This document shows positions 8,917-18,054 of a stretch of 64,000 nt of DNA, piece by piece; within the stretch, counting starts at the first letter, position 1, and each line of letters opens with the position of its first letter. The notes beneath the pieces were generated by a model that did no database searches, was not told the origin of the DNA, and saw only the letters and a list, made by a program, of their open reading frames with translations. Source of the stretch: Oscillospiraceae bacterium (lineage in GTDB: Bacteria > Bacillota > Clostridia > Oscillospirales > Oscillospiraceae); assembly GCA_017448455.1 (NCBI GenBank), contig JAFSLL010000148.1, forward strand, positions 1-64,000. Reading direction: 5' to 3'. The translations under genes were made by a program, and so were the position numbers.

Positions 8917-9282
8917 ATGACATTCAAAATGATCCACGAAAACTATAATGTCGCGGACCTGGAAAAATCCATGGCTTTCTACGAGAAGGCACTCGGTCTG
9001 CATGAAGCACGCCGGAAAACGGGTGACGGTTTCATCATCGTTTACATGAGCAACGATCAGGCGGATTTTGAACTGGAGCTGACCTGGCTTGCCGATCACC
9101 CACAGAAGTACGACATCGGTGAAGAGGAGTTCCATCTCGCTTTCCGCACGGACGACTTTGAGGCGGCGCATGCCCTGCACGAAGAAATGGGCTGCATCTG
9201 TATGGAAAATCCGTCCATGGGAATTTACTTCATCATGGATCCGGACGGATACTGGCTGGAGATTCTCCCGACACGCTCATAA
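8917..9282 (+). CDS. VOC-family (glyoxalase/dioxygenase-like) protein
   Basis: A 121-residue single VOC module. It opens with HENYNVADLEKSMAFYEKAL and ends with FIMDPDGYWLEILPT, the two beta-alpha-beta-beta-beta units of glyoxalase I. His7 and Glu117 fall at the expected metal-ligand places. Glyoxalase I (methylglyoxal detoxification) is the likeliest activity; other VOC functions cannot be excluded. It is followed by a bidirectional terminator. Confidence 0.85.
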   Translation: MTFKMIHENYNVADLEKSMAFYEKALGLHEARRKTGDGFIIVYMSNDQADFELELTWLADHPQKYDIGEEEFHLAFRTDDFEAAHALHEEMGCICMENPSMGIYFIMDPDGYWLEILPTRS

Positions 9283-9321
9283 TCATTTTCCTGACCGGCC
9301 CCGGATCTATTATCTAACCAT

Positions 9322-9372
9322 AAAAAAGTCACAGGCGTGACAGCGGTTCGCTGTATTCCTGTGACTTTTTTC
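9322..9372. terminator. Bidirectional intrinsic terminator
   Basis: Arms AAAAAAGTCACAGG (9322-9335) and CCTGTGACTTTTTT (9359-9372) enclose a second small stem ACAGCG/CGCTGT. A- and T-runs on both sides let it end the plus-strand VOC gene and the minus-strand LUD gene. Confidence 0.9.
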
Positions 9373-9384
9373 TGTGTGGGGGAA

Positions 9385-10014
9385 TCAGAATCCCAGCGCG
9401 TCGTTGACAAGGATGACGTGGATTCTGTCCTGATGTCTCGAAAAGCGCGTGACGAGAAACTGGCAGCAGATGGTATCCGGTGACTTGCAGTTGAAACATG
9501 CGCCGGTTTTGGCGCACGGGGTTGACAGGCCGAAGCGCTGCGCGTTGGTCGTAGCAGCCACATTTCTCGCCCGCTTCATGGCCCCGTCCACATCGCTGCA
9601 AACCTTGTTCATCCCGACGATCATCACCAGCTTTTTCGGTCCGAAGGCAATGGCGGAAACCCGGTTTGAATTGCCGTCGATGTTTACCAGGACGCCATCC
9701 TGGGTAATCGCGTTGCAGCTTGCGAGGAAAACATCCGCGTCATACGCCAGAAGCGCGGCCGCCCGTTTGTCGGCGTACTCATCCCGGTCGACAAAGGTAT
9801 AATTGCCTTTTTTCAGGGCATCCACCAGACCGATCTCATGGACGCTGACGCCGCCTCCCATCGTAACCGTGCTTCCTTCCGGAATCAGCGACAGCGCGAT
9901 TTTCAGGGCTTCTTCTCTGGTCTCAGCGTAATAACCGGTCATGTTTCTGGACTGCAGACCCTTGATCACGGTCTGGGCCAGAAGGCTGTTTCTCTTCTGC
10001 ACGTTTTGGTTCAT
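9385..10014 (-). CDS. LUD-domain protein (lactate utilization LutC/YkgG-like)
   Basis: A 209-residue protein. The N-terminal half has TVTMGGGVSVHEIGL, the conserved glycine turn of LUD (DUF162) proteins, and the middle has VFLASCNAITQDGVLVNIDG followed by GPKKLVMIVGMNKV. A Cys-rich stretch near the C-terminus (CAKTGACFNCKSPDTICC) is typical of the stand-alone clostridial form and may hold a metal centre. LutC-type proteins help oxidise lactate in a complex with LutA/LutB; no lutA or lutB is nearby, so the actual role is open. Confidence 0.85.
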   Translation of the reverse strand: MNQNVQKRNSLLAQTVIKGLQSRNMTGYYAETREEALKIALSLIPEGSTVTMGGGVSVHEIGLVDALKKGNYTFVDRDEYADKRAAALLAYDADVFLASCNAITQDGVLVNIDGNSNRVSAIAFGPKKLVMIVGMNKVCSDVDGAMKRARNVAATTNAQRFGLSTPCAKTGACFNCKSPDTICCQFLVTRFSRHQDRIHVILVNDALGF

Positions 10015-10082
10015 TCTGTTTTCTCCTTTCCGAGTGATGATGGCTATGTTGAAACCTGACTGTTTCGCTTTTCCGTGTATTC

Positions 10083-10112
10083 TTGTCTTTTATCTTTGTA
10101 CTGTGGTATAAT
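10083..10112 (+). promoter_or_regulatory. Promoter for DUF4250 gene
   Basis: TTGTCT (10083-10088), an 18-base spacer and a perfect TATAAT (10107-10112), ending 36 bases before the ATG at 10149. Confidence 0.65.
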
Positions 10113-10148
10113 TTCCAGCGGTAAAACTCTCATTCAGGAGGTAAAATC

Positions 10149-10322
10149 ATGCTGCCCGGTGATCCTGTTATTCTCCTCAGCACCATCAACACGAAACTGC
10201 GTGACGAATACGCCTCTCTCGCAGAGCTTTGCGCAGCTCTGGACGTGGATGAAGCCGATCTCATCGAAAAGCTGCGCGGCATCGGCTATGTGTACGATGA
10301 AAATCTGAACCGCTTCCGATAA
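10149..10322 (+). CDS. DUF4250 small protein
   Basis: A 57-residue protein with a strong AGGAGG site and a consensus promoter. The sequence (MLPGDPVILLSTINTKLRDE, then LIEKLRGIGYVYDENLNRF) matches the short DUF4250 family of Firmicutes and Bacteroidetes, which resembles a single winged-helix-like unit. Function is unknown. It is monocistronic, between two minus-strand genes. Confidence 0.85.
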   Translation: MLPGDPVILLSTINTKLRDEYASLAELCAALDVDEADLIEKLRGIGYVYDENLNRFR

Positions 10323-10335
10323 CCCGGCAGGAGGC

Positions 10336-10875
10336 TTATTCCCTTTCCCGCAGCAGACGCCGCACTTCCATCAGGGAGAAGCCAAGGATGTTCTCTCCCT
10401 GCCACAGGGAGGCATCCAGCCGGGCTTCATCCTGCAGGCTGACACCGCAGGTCCAGACTCTGTTTCTTTCCGAGCAGGCAACCAGCCATGCGTCCCCTGT
10501 TCCCAGTAACTTCTCTTTCAAATCCGTATTCTGCGTGTATTGCGCCATCAGTCCGCGAAGCGCCACTGTCTGGCGCATTCCGTTCCATACATGGCTGTTG
10601 TAACGGAAGGTTGCACGTCCGAGTTCTTTTTGTTTTGCCGGGCTGTCTGCCGCCAGAATCGCTCGGGCGGATGCCATATCTCCGTGAATCAGAGACTTCT
10701 GATATTTGATGAACTGTTCCTGATTGGCATAAGAGATCGCGTCGAGTTCAAACGGTGCGGGATACCAGGTAGAAAAAAAGCCGTTCGGTTCATCCGTTCG
10801 ATGGAAGAAAACCGCGTTCACTTCGGTATTTCCCCAGATCAGCTTCTCTGTTCCTTTTTCATTGAAAGCACTCAT
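10336..10875 (-). CDS. NADAR-family protein (YbiA-like)
   Basis: A 179-residue protein showing the NADAR pattern in order: FFSTWYPAPFELDAISYANQ, then EQFIKYQKSLIHGD, KQKELGR, W-N-M-R-Q and LLGTGDAWLVACSERNRVW. NADAR enzymes hydrolyse reactive riboflavin intermediates or remove ADP-ribose from DNA in toxin and phage-defence settings. Nothing toxin-like is adjacent, and the gene faces the sbcCD operon on the other strand, so the housekeeping or repair role is more likely. Confidence 0.88.
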   Translation of the reverse strand: MSAFNEKGTEKLIWGNTEVNAVFFHRTDEPNGFFSTWYPAPFELDAISYANQEQFIKYQKSLIHGDMASARAILAADSPAKQKELGRATFRYNSHVWNGMRQTVALRGLMAQYTQNTDLKEKLLGTGDAWLVACSERNRVWTCGVSLQDEARLDASLWQGENILGFSLMEVRRLLRERE

Positions 10876-10912
10876 TTCCCTGTTCCTCCCGTGTCTTGAT
10901 TATCCTGTTGTT

Positions 10913-10942
10913 ATCATACCACAATCCCTCTTCAGGATACAA
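10913..10942 (-). promoter_or_regulatory. Promoter for NADAR gene
   Basis: On the minus strand TTGTAT (10942-10937), an 18-base spacer, TATGAT (10918-10913), about 38 bases before the NADAR ATG. Confidence 0.5.
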
Positions 10943-11011
10943 CTCCCTCTGTCTTCTCATTTTTCATTTTTTGAATCACAATTTCCATCCCGAAAGGCTG
11001 GTTAATGATTT

Positions 11012-12148
11012 ATGAAACTGGTTCATCTGTCTGACCTGCATCTCGGCAAACGCCTCAATGAGTTCAGTCTGCTGGAAGATCAAAAGGAGATTCTCTCGCA
11101 AATTCTTCAGATCATTGACGCGGAAAAGCCGGATGCCGTAATGATCGCCGGTGACATTTATGACAAATCCGTTCCCGCCACCGAAGCCGTTACGCTCTTT
11201 GACAGCTTTCTTTGTCAGCTCGCTGAGCGAAAACAGCCGGTCTTTATTATCAGCGGGAATCACGACTCTCCCGAGCGGATTGCTTTTGCTTCCCGCCTGA
11301 TTGCCGCAAGCGGGATTCATCTCTCCCCTGTTTATAACGGGACTGTCCATCCTGTCACGCTGGAAGACGCCTTTGGCCCGGTTGACTTCTATCTGCTTCC
11401 CTTTCTGAAGCCTGCACATGTCCGCCGTTTCTATCCGGAGCAGGAGATCAGCACCTATACCGACGCTGTTCAAACTGCAATTGCGAACATGCCGCTGGAT
11501 CGGAACAGGAGAAACATTCTGATCACACATCAGTTTGTGACCGGTGCGGAGCGGTCCGAGTCCGAAGAACTCTCTGTGGGAGGTTCTGACAATGTCGATG
11601 CCTCCGTTTTTGAGGCCTTTGATTATGTCGCGCTCGGTCATCTTCACTCCCCGCAAAACGTCGGCTCTGAACGGATTCGCTACTGCGGAACCCCGCTCAA
11701 ATACTCCTTCTCGGAAGCAGCGCAGGAAAAATCCGTTACCGTGGTCCGGCTGGAGGAAAAAGGACATCTGACGCTGAGAACCGTGCCTCTTGTCCCGACG
11801 CGGGATCTCCGCGAAATCCGAGGCAGCTACCTGGAACTGACCGCGCGGGACTATTATGCCGGAGCCGACAGGGAGGATTATCTGCATATCACGCTGACAG
11901 ATGAGGAGGAAACCCCCGACGTCATCGGAAAACTGCGGCTGATCTATCCCAATCTGATGAGACTGGACTACGACAACACCCGCACCCGCCATACGGTTTC
12001 TCTGGATGGCGCAGAAGATGCCGAGAAAAAATCCCCTTACACGCTCTTTGAGGAACTGTACACGCTGCAGAACGGGAAACCTCTCAGCGATGTGCAGCAG
12101 GCTTTCTGTAAGGAACTGATCGAACAGATCTGGGAGGGAAGCACATGA
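11012..12148 (+). CDS. sbcD: SbcD, nuclease subunit of SbcCD (Mre11 family)
   Basis: A 378-residue calcineurin-like phosphoesterase. The five metal-binding motifs are visible: HLSDLHLGKR near 6, AGDIYD near 48, SGNHDSPER near 83, ITHQF near 172 and GHLHSPQ near 210. SbcD cuts hairpin and protein-blocked DNA ends with SbcC. Its stop overlaps the sbcC ATG by 4 bp (ATGA), the usual coupling for this complex. The ribosome binding site is weak. Confidence 0.95.
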   Translation: MKLVHLSDLHLGKRLNEFSLLEDQKEILSQILQIIDAEKPDAVMIAGDIYDKSVPATEAVTLFDSFLCQLAERKQPVFIISGNHDSPERIAFASRLIAASGIHLSPVYNGTVHPVTLEDAFGPVDFYLLPFLKPAHVRRFYPEQEISTYTDAVQTAIANMPLDRNRRNILITHQFVTGAERSESEELSVGGSDNVDASVFEAFDYVALGHLHSPQNVGSERIRYCGTPLKYSFSEAAQEKSVTVVRLEEKGHLTLRTVPLVPTRDLREIRGSYLELTARDYYAGADREDYLHITLTDEEETPDVIGKLRLIYPNLMRLDYDNTRTRHTVSLDGAEDAEKKSPYTLFEELYTLQNGKPLSDVQQAFCKELIEQIWEGST

Positions 12149-15100
12149 GACCGCTGTCTTTGGAAATATCCGCCTTCGGGCCCTATGCCGGACATACTGC
12201 CGTTGATTTTCAGGCACTTGGAGACCACGGTCTGTACCTGATCACCGGGGATACCGGCGCCGGAAAAACAACCCTGTTTGATGCCATCACTTTCGCGCTC
12301 TTCGGCGAAGCCAGCGGCGACAGCCGGAGTGTTTCCATGCTGCGATCCAAATATGCCGATCCGGAAACAAAAACCGAAGTCAGCCTGACTTTCCTTTACG
12401 CCGGGAAGGTATATACCGTCACCCGAAATCCGGAATATGAGCGTCCTGTAAAGCGCGGCAGCGGAAGCACCCGAGAAACGGCAAACGCGACCCTCCAATA
12501 TCCGGACGGCCGCGTCATCACCAAACAGCGTGACGTCAATTCCGCCATACGGGACATTCTGGGGCTCGACAGGAACCAGTTTTCCCAGATTGCCATGATT
12601 GCCCAGGGGGATTTCCGCAAGCTGCTGCTTGCCGGGACCCGCGACCGCCAGGCCATCTTCCGTGAAATATTCCAAACAAAGGTTTACCAGACATTTCAGG
12701 ACCGGCTCCGTGAAGAAGCCTCCGGGCTGAACAGGCGCTGTGAAGACGAGCGGCGAAGTATCCGTCAGTATCTGACCGGCGCTTCCTGTGATGAAAACGA
12801 CCTGTATGCCGGCTCTCTGAAAAGAGCAAAGAACGGAGAAATGCCGCTGGAGGAGATTATGGATCTTCTTCGCCGTCTGATTGCACAGGATGAGACAGCT
12901 CTGTACACTTCGGAACAGAATGCAGAAAAAACAGAACTCGCTCTGGAAAGTGTCACACAGCAGCTCCGACGTCTTGAAGAAAGAGAACGGGTCATACAGG
13001 CGGCGGCAACGGCGCAAAATCAGCTGAAGACAGCTGCTGCCGGCCGGGAGGAAGCAGAAACCGCCCTGAAGGCAGTGGAGGCTTTGCAGCCTGAAATGAA
13101 CAGCCTTGCCTCGAAAGCCGAAAAACTGAAGCTGCAGTTACCGGACTATGCCAGACGGGACTCGCTCCGTTTCGAAGCCGCAGAGAACGAAACCCGGCTC
13201 GCGCAGAACACAGAGGCGCAGGACGCCGCGCAGGCCCTGCACGCACAGATTGCACAGCGGCTGAATACGCTTCGTGCCCTGAGCAGAAGTTTTGAAAGCG
13301 CCGCCGCAGAGAAGGAACGCCTGAACGGCGAACTGAAAATTCTTCACGCCGAAGAACAGAGGCTCCGGGAACTGCTGAAAGAGCTGCAGGACTATGTAAA
13401 CAGCCTGCGCAACCGGCAAGGCCTGCAGGAAGAAGCCGACAGGCGGAAAAAGGGTCTGGCGGAAGCTCTGATCGAAGCCGACAGAGCAGACACCATGCAG
13501 GATCGCATTACCCGACTGGAAGCCGAACTGCCGCGGTATGACGAACTGGAAGAAAAACAGGCAGCGCTGCAGCAGCTGAACAGGGATCTGCAGGAGCTGT
13601 CTGCCACAGCAGCGCAGGCAGAGCATCAGCTTGGCAAAAGACAGGAAATTCTGAGCAGCTGCCGCGAAGAGCACCGACTGCTTGCGAACATCGGAGAGAA
13701 GAAGAATTCCCTTCTGAAGCAGCAGGAACAGGCTCAGAGAAAGGTGGAAGATCTCCTCGGTCTGCAAGACCGGATTGCTGCCTTCCGGAAGACGGAACGC
13801 TCGCTGAATGACGCCCGGACTGTTTACCGCAAAAGCTATGACCGATACCAGAAGTGCGACGCACATTATCAGCAGCTCCACCAGGCCTTTCTGGACGGGC
13901 AGGCAGGAATTCTGGCCTCCCGTCTGACGGAAGGGACCCCATGCCCGGTCTGCGGTTCCATCCATCATCCGCAGCCTGCCCTTCTTTCCACGGACGCACC
14001 AAGCGAACAGGAGCTGAAAATGGCGCAGGCCAAAACCGAAGAGGCAAGAGCCTCTGCCGAAGAAGAAAGCCGCCGAGCTTCTGCCCTGCAGGAATCGGTC
14101 CGTGTTCAGCTCCGGGAAATCGAAACCCTGAGCGCCAAACTGACAGGCTGCACTTCTCTTTCTGACACGGAAACAGAACTCTCCACGCATTTTACCGAGA
14201 TTCGGGAAGAACAGGCGGATCTGCACCGGCAGCTGCAGATGGCAGAGGAAAAAGAAAAGCGCTTTAAAGAACTCGAAACGCTTCTTCCGCAGGAGGAGAA
14301 TCGTATCGGGCAGCAAACCGCCGAATTACAGGAGCTTCGACAAAAAGCCGCTATGCTGCAAAGCCGAATGGAAACGCTCTCCGCGGAGGCTGCCCGTATC
14401 CAACTCCCCTATAACAGCCGCAGGGAGGCGGAAGCGGAAATCCGAACGCTTCAGGGGCAGAGAGATCGACTCCTCCGGCAAAAAGAAACCGCCGAAGAAG
14501 CCTCCCGGCAGGCAAATGATCTGCTGCAGAATCATGAAGGAAAGCTCCGGCAGCAGAAGGAACACCTGTCAAACGCAGCAGACCTTACGGATCCGGGGCT
14601 GGCCGTCCGCAAAACCGGGCAGCAGCTCCAGCAGGTACAGACTGAGCTGCAGAAACAGCTGTCCGCGATGAAACAGACGGAATTCGGGATTCTTCAAAAA
14701 CAGCAGGCAGATTCCGAGATCTCAGCTGCCGAAACCGCGCTTTCAGAACTTGACGGGCAGATTCTGGAACGGGCAAAACAGCTCTCCTCTCTGCAGGCTG
14801 CGCTTCTGGCAGAACAGGATCAGCTCGACGTTCTGGATAAAAAGCTTCTCTTTGAGAGCACGGAAGAAGCTCAGCGGCGCCAGACCGCCGCGGAGGAGAC
14901 TCTGGCATCTCATCGGGAAAGGCACCTCAAAGCGCAGGAAGATCTGCGTCAGCGAAAAGAGACCTACGATCTGCTGCAGGGTCAGCTCCATCAATTACAG
15001 GAGCAGCTGCTGCAGTTCGGAGAGCTTCCTGACAGAACGCTGCTTCTTGCTCAGGAGCAGACCCTGAACGCGCAGCGCAGCACCGAACGCGACCGACAGA

Positions 15101-15738
15101 AGCTGTATCATGTGCGGCTGGACCGCAACCGTTCCGTGGAAGATAACATCCGGAAGAGTTCCGGAATCCTGGCGGAGCTGGAGGAGAGAAGCAGTTGGGT
15201 CAAGGCGCTGTCTGACACGGCAAACGGCACCCTTTCCGGGAAAGAGAAGATCATGCTCGAAACCTATGTTCAGATGAGCTTTTTTGACCGGATTGTCAAG
15301 CGCGCAAATCTGCGTTTTCTGGTGATGTCTGACAATCAGTATGAACTCAGGCGAAGAGCCTCCGCAGACAGCTTCCGTTCTCAGAGCGGACTGGAGCTGG
15401 ATGTGGTCGACCATTACAACGGCAGTATTCGGAATGTCGAATCCCTCTCCGGCGGTGAATCCTTTATGGCCTCGCTTTCACTTGCGCTCGGGCTTTCGGA
15501 TGAGATTCAGTCCTCTGCCGGCGGGATCCGTCTCGACACCATGTTTGTCGATGAAGGCTTCGGCTCTTTGGACGAGAATGCCCTCCGGCAGGCGGTAAAA
15601 GCACTCTCCGGTCTTGCGGAGAGCAACAAACTGGTCGGAATCATCTCACACGTCGACGCGCTGAAAGAGCGGATTGACCGTCAGATCGTTGTTACGAAAG
15701 GAAAAACAGGTGGCAGCAAAGTCGCTGTCGTCGTTTAA
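12145..15738 (+). CDS. sbcC: SbcC, SMC-like ATPase subunit of SbcCD (Rad50 family)
   Basis: A 1197-residue protein. Walker A GDTGAGKTT at 35-43, Q-loop region around FSQIAMIAQGDF, and long heptad-rich coiled coils on both sides of a zinc-hook CPVC at about 600-603. It closes with the ABC signature LSGGESFMASL and a Walker B/D-loop (FVDEGFGSLDE, about 1134-1144). It joins SbcD to process hairpins and double-strand breaks. Length is at the upper side of normal. A terminator follows 30 bases after the stop. Confidence 0.95.
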   Translation: MRPLSLEISAFGPYAGHTAVDFQALGDHGLYLITGDTGAGKTTLFDAITFALFGEASGDSRSVSMLRSKYADPETKTEVSLTFLYAGKVYTVTRNPEYERPVKRGSGSTRETANATLQYPDGRVITKQRDVNSAIRDILGLDRNQFSQIAMIAQGDFRKLLLAGTRDRQAIFREIFQTKVYQTFQDRLREEASGLNRRCEDERRSIRQYLTGASCDENDLYAGSLKRAKNGEMPLEEIMDLLRRLIAQDETALYTSEQNAEKTELALESVTQQLRRLEERERVIQAAATAQNQLKTAAAGREEAETALKAVEALQPEMNSLASKAEKLKLQLPDYARRDSLRFEAAENETRLAQNTEAQDAAQALHAQIAQRLNTLRALSRSFESAAAEKERLNGELKILHAEEQRLRELLKELQDYVNSLRNRQGLQEEADRRKKGLAEALIEADRADTMQDRITRLEAELPRYDELEEKQAALQQLNRDLQELSATAAQAEHQLGKRQEILSSCREEHRLLANIGEKKNSLLKQQEQAQRKVEDLLGLQDRIAAFRKTERSLNDARTVYRKSYDRYQKCDAHYQQLHQAFLDGQAGILASRLTEGTPCPVCGSIHHPQPALLSTDAPSEQELKMAQAKTEEARASAEEESRRASALQESVRVQLREIETLSAKLTGCTSLSDTETELSTHFTEIREEQADLHRQLQMAEEKEKRFKELETLLPQEENRIGQQTAELQELRQKAAMLQSRMETLSAEAARIQLPYNSRREAEAEIRTLQGQRDRLLRQKETAEEASRQANDLLQNHEGKLRQQKEHLSNAADLTDPGLAVRKTGQQLQQVQTELQKQLSAMKQTEFGILQKQQADSEISAAETALSELDGQILERAKQLSSLQAALLAEQDQLDVLDKKLLFESTEEAQRRQTAAEETLASHRERHLKAQEDLRQRKETYDLLQGQLHQLQEQLLQFGELPDRTLLLAQEQTLNAQRSTERDRQKLYHVRLDRNRSVEDNIRKSSGILAELEERSSWVKALSDTANGTLSGKEKIMLETYVQMSFFDRIVKRANLRFLVMSDNQYELRRRASADSFRSQSGLELDVVDHYNGSIRNVESLSGGESFMASLSLALGLSDEIQSSAGGIRLDTMFVDEGFGSLDENALRQAVKALSGLAESNKLVGIISHVDALKERIDRQIVVTKGKTGGSKVAVVV

Positions 15739-15767
15739 CCGGTCCCCGCGGCCTCATTAAGCAAAAA

Positions 15768-15814
15768 TGCCCGGACCAGGCAGTCATGTTCCTGATCCGG
15801 GCAGATTCTGTTTT
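15768..15814. terminator. Intrinsic terminator after sbcC
   Basis: Arms TGCCCGGACCAGG (15768-15780) and CCTGATCCGGGCA (15791-15803) pair with one G-U, followed by a T-rich stretch. It may also serve the GH43 gene ending at 15813 from the other strand. Confidence 0.8.
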
Positions 15815-17246
15815 ACTGCAGGCGAAACTCCGCAAAGTCGAGTTTGCCCTTTCCTTCAAAGCAAAAATAGAGAGCGTAGACGCCGGGTTTCAGAGAGGCG
15901 TCTGTGCGGAACTTGGTCCAGCTTTTCGCCGGCGTGACTTCAATTTCCGCAAAAGGTTTCCCGTTCGGCTCCGTCTTGACATACAGGGTTCCCTTTGCCG
16001 TCCCTCTGACTCTCACAGAGATCATGCTGAGCTTTTGAATGTCGAAGTACTTGTACCCGGCCACCATGCCGCTCTTTCCGTTGGCAATATGCTGCAGCGG
16101 CGGATGGCCGTTTTCCTCCGGTGAAAAATCCTTCGCGTTCTGCGTGATGTAGGGGTGTCTGGTACCCATTGTCAGCGGATTGGAAATCGTCGGTGTATAC
16201 TTTCCATACAGCGCGCAGCAGATCGACGCGGGATAGGTCCCGCTCCCGCGAAGCGGCCCACCATTTAAGCCACAGGAAGTGACTTCCACCTGTGGGATGC
16301 TGCCATCCGGAAGGATCTGAACCTTCTCGGCACAGCCCTGTCTGGAGAACATGCTTCGATTGGTCTGGCGGTGGTAGAAGATATAATACTCGCCGTTAAT
16401 GCACTCCAGGCCGCCATGGTTGTTGCCGTAGCAGTTGATCGGTTTTTTGTTCCCGTTGAGAAACACATCGCAGTGGGAAACCAGTGTGCCGCCAAAGCGA
16501 TAGCCCTCATCCGGCCGATCGCTGACCGCGTAGCAGAGTTCATGAAGGTTGACCGAAGAATAGACAAAATAATACTTTCCCTGAATTTTACGGATGGAAC
16601 TTGCCTCAAAAAACTCATGGCCTTCAAAGCCGGTCTTCTTTGACTCTCCCAAAATGGGCATCAGCTTCTTCGGTTCGGTCTTCAGGGTGAGCATATCATC
16701 CCGCAGCGTCATCACAACCGAAGCCTTTGGCTGTCTTCCGATCTCCCTTCTTGTACGGGGACCGTTGCCGGAATACAGATAAATCTCCCCGTCGTCATCG
16801 ATGAAAATCCCCGGGTCAAAGGCAATCGTATCGCCCGGCCGTTCCCCGAGAATTCCGCCATGCACATCGTGAACGATCCCGTAGTACTCATATTTCCCTG
16901 CAGGTGTATCGCAGACCGCCACCCCAATGGAGCGGATGGAATCATCCGGGCAATAATACAGATAGTAACGGCCGTCTTTGCCTTTCACCACATCCGGCGC
17001 CCAGAGCTGATGCTTTCCGTCTGCCATGCGCGGATCCTGTCTTCTGCCGTAAATCACGCCTTCATAACGCCAGCTCCGCAGATCCGTTACGGAAGCGGAA
17101 TAGCAGACGTAGTCATTCATGCAGAACTTCTTCCCGTTAAAGCGGTCATGGCTGCCGTAAATGTACACCCGGTCGCCAAACACATGCGGTTCTCCATCCG
17201 GGATATATTCAAAGAGCGGCAGATAGGGATTATATGCCTGTCTCAT
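15813..17246 (-). CDS. Cytosolic GH43-family glycosidase with C-terminal beta-sandwich
   Basis: A 477-residue protein without signal peptide. The five-blade propeller signs of GH43 are present: NPYLPLFEYIPDGEPHVFGD at the start (base Asp region), LWAPDVVKG (pKa-modulating Asp) and FEASSIRK (acid Glu). The last 130 residues look like a carbohydrate-binding beta-sandwich. Expected substrates are arabino- or xylo-oligosaccharides taken up by the cell. The start ATG overlaps the luxS stop as ATGA, so translation is coupled to luxS. It is a paralogue of the GH43 at 31592-33058. Confidence 0.88.
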   Translation of the reverse strand: MRQAYNPYLPLFEYIPDGEPHVFGDRVYIYGSHDRFNGKKFCMNDYVCYSASVTDLRSWRYEGVIYGRRQDPRMADGKHQLWAPDVVKGKDGRYYLYYCPDDSIRSIGVAVCDTPAGKYEYYGIVHDVHGGILGERPGDTIAFDPGIFIDDDGEIYLYSGNGPRTRREIGRQPKASVVMTLRDDMLTLKTEPKKLMPILGESKKTGFEGHEFFEASSIRKIQGKYYFVYSSVNLHELCYAVSDRPDEGYRFGGTLVSHCDVFLNGNKKPINCYGNNHGGLECINGEYYIFYHRQTNRSMFSRQGCAEKVQILPDGSIPQVEVTSCGLNGGPLRGSGTYPASICCALYGKYTPTISNPLTMGTRHPYITQNAKDFSPEENGHPPLQHIANGKSGMVAGYKYFDIQKLSMISVRVRGTAKGTLYVKTEPNGKPFAEIEVTPAKSWTKFRTDASLKPGVYALYFCFEGKGKLDFAEFRLQ

Positions 17247-17713
17247 ACTGTCTCCTCCCTGTACTTCATCTGTTCCGGTGTCCAGTCCTTCAGAACGGCG
17301 CACATTTCTGCGGCAATCGCCTTCGCGCCCGCGAGATCATGATCCAGATAATTGCCGCACTCCCAACGCTTGCTTCCGGGGATCTCCCCTTCAAAAGAAG
17401 CAATAAACGCGAAGCTCTCCTGCACCAGCCGAATCGCGTTCTCTGCCGAGACGCTGTCACGGAGCAGCAGATAAAAGCCGGTGCGGCAGCCCATCGGTCC
17501 GACATAGAGAACTTCATCCGTGAAGGCGGAGTTGCGCGCATAGGTAGCGAAGAGATGTTCGAACGTATGCGCCGCCCCGGTGGACAGATAGTCGCCGCAG
17601 TTCGGCTTCTTCATACGGATATCATAGGTAATCACATCTCCGTCGATCCGGGAAACATACATTCCCTTTTCCAGAATATCGTGATTGACGGTGAAACTCG
17701 CAATGGTCTTCAT
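17243..17713 (-). CDS. luxS: S-ribosylhomocysteine lyase LuxS
   Basis: A 156-residue protein of normal LuxS length. Metal ligands H49 and H53 in HTFEH and C119 in ECGNYLDHDL, with catalytic C76 in GPMGCRTGFY, are all present. LuxS splits S-ribosylhomocysteine into homocysteine and DPD, the autoinducer-2 precursor, as part of the activated methyl cycle. The gene has its own promoter-like sequence upstream and runs into the GH43 gene with a 4-bp overlap; no pfs or methionine-cycle gene is adjacent. Confidence 0.97.
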   Translation of the reverse strand: MKTIASFTVNHDILEKGMYVSRIDGDVITYDIRMKKPNCGDYLSTGAAHTFEHLFATYARNSAFTDEVLYVGPMGCRTGFYLLLRDSVSAENAIRLVQESFAFIASFEGEIPGSKRWECGNYLDHDLAGAKAIAAEMCAVLKDWTPEQMKYREETV

Positions 17714-17742
17714 CAGATCCCTCCCGATTATTTTCTGATTCT

Positions 17743-17770
17743 ATTATAGTCGATTCCCCAAAAAGCGCAA
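17743..17770 (-). promoter_or_regulatory. Promoter for luxS-GH43
   Basis: On the minus strand TTGCGC (17770-17765), a 16-base spacer and a perfect TATAAT (17748-17743), 30 bases before the luxS ATG. Confidence 0.55.
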
Positions 17771-18054
17771 GAGCGCTTTTCCCTCTTCACCCAAACACCG
17801 GCCGGTTTACGCCCCCTGCCGACAAACAGGTTGCCGATGTATGCTTTCCTTTTTCTCCGGACGGAGGGCTCATTCATGGCAGTATACGCTTACCAGCCGG
17901 ATGGAAGACGGGAACATTCATCACCTGAACTCCGGAGAAGTCAGCATTCGACAGACGTAAAAAAATAATTATGAAATATTCAGAAGAAATTAAGACATTT
18001 TTTTGAAACCTTGTGTTACAATAATGTTCACCAAGGATCAAGGGGCAACTTATC
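17771..18054. other. Intergenic region between luxS and BspA-like gene
   Basis: No coding frame with a start and ribosome site is convincing here; a minus-strand frame from 18182 is a shadow of the next gene. The right 120 bases are AT-rich and probably hold the promoter of the BspA-like gene (a TACAAT at 18017-18022 with only a weak -35). Confidence 0.4.

Noticed and set aside
17990..18022. Consensus promoter for the BspA-like gene
   Set aside because: TACAAT at 18017 has no -35 box at 16-18 bases; TTGAAA at 18003 is only 8 bases away. Not reported as a feature.
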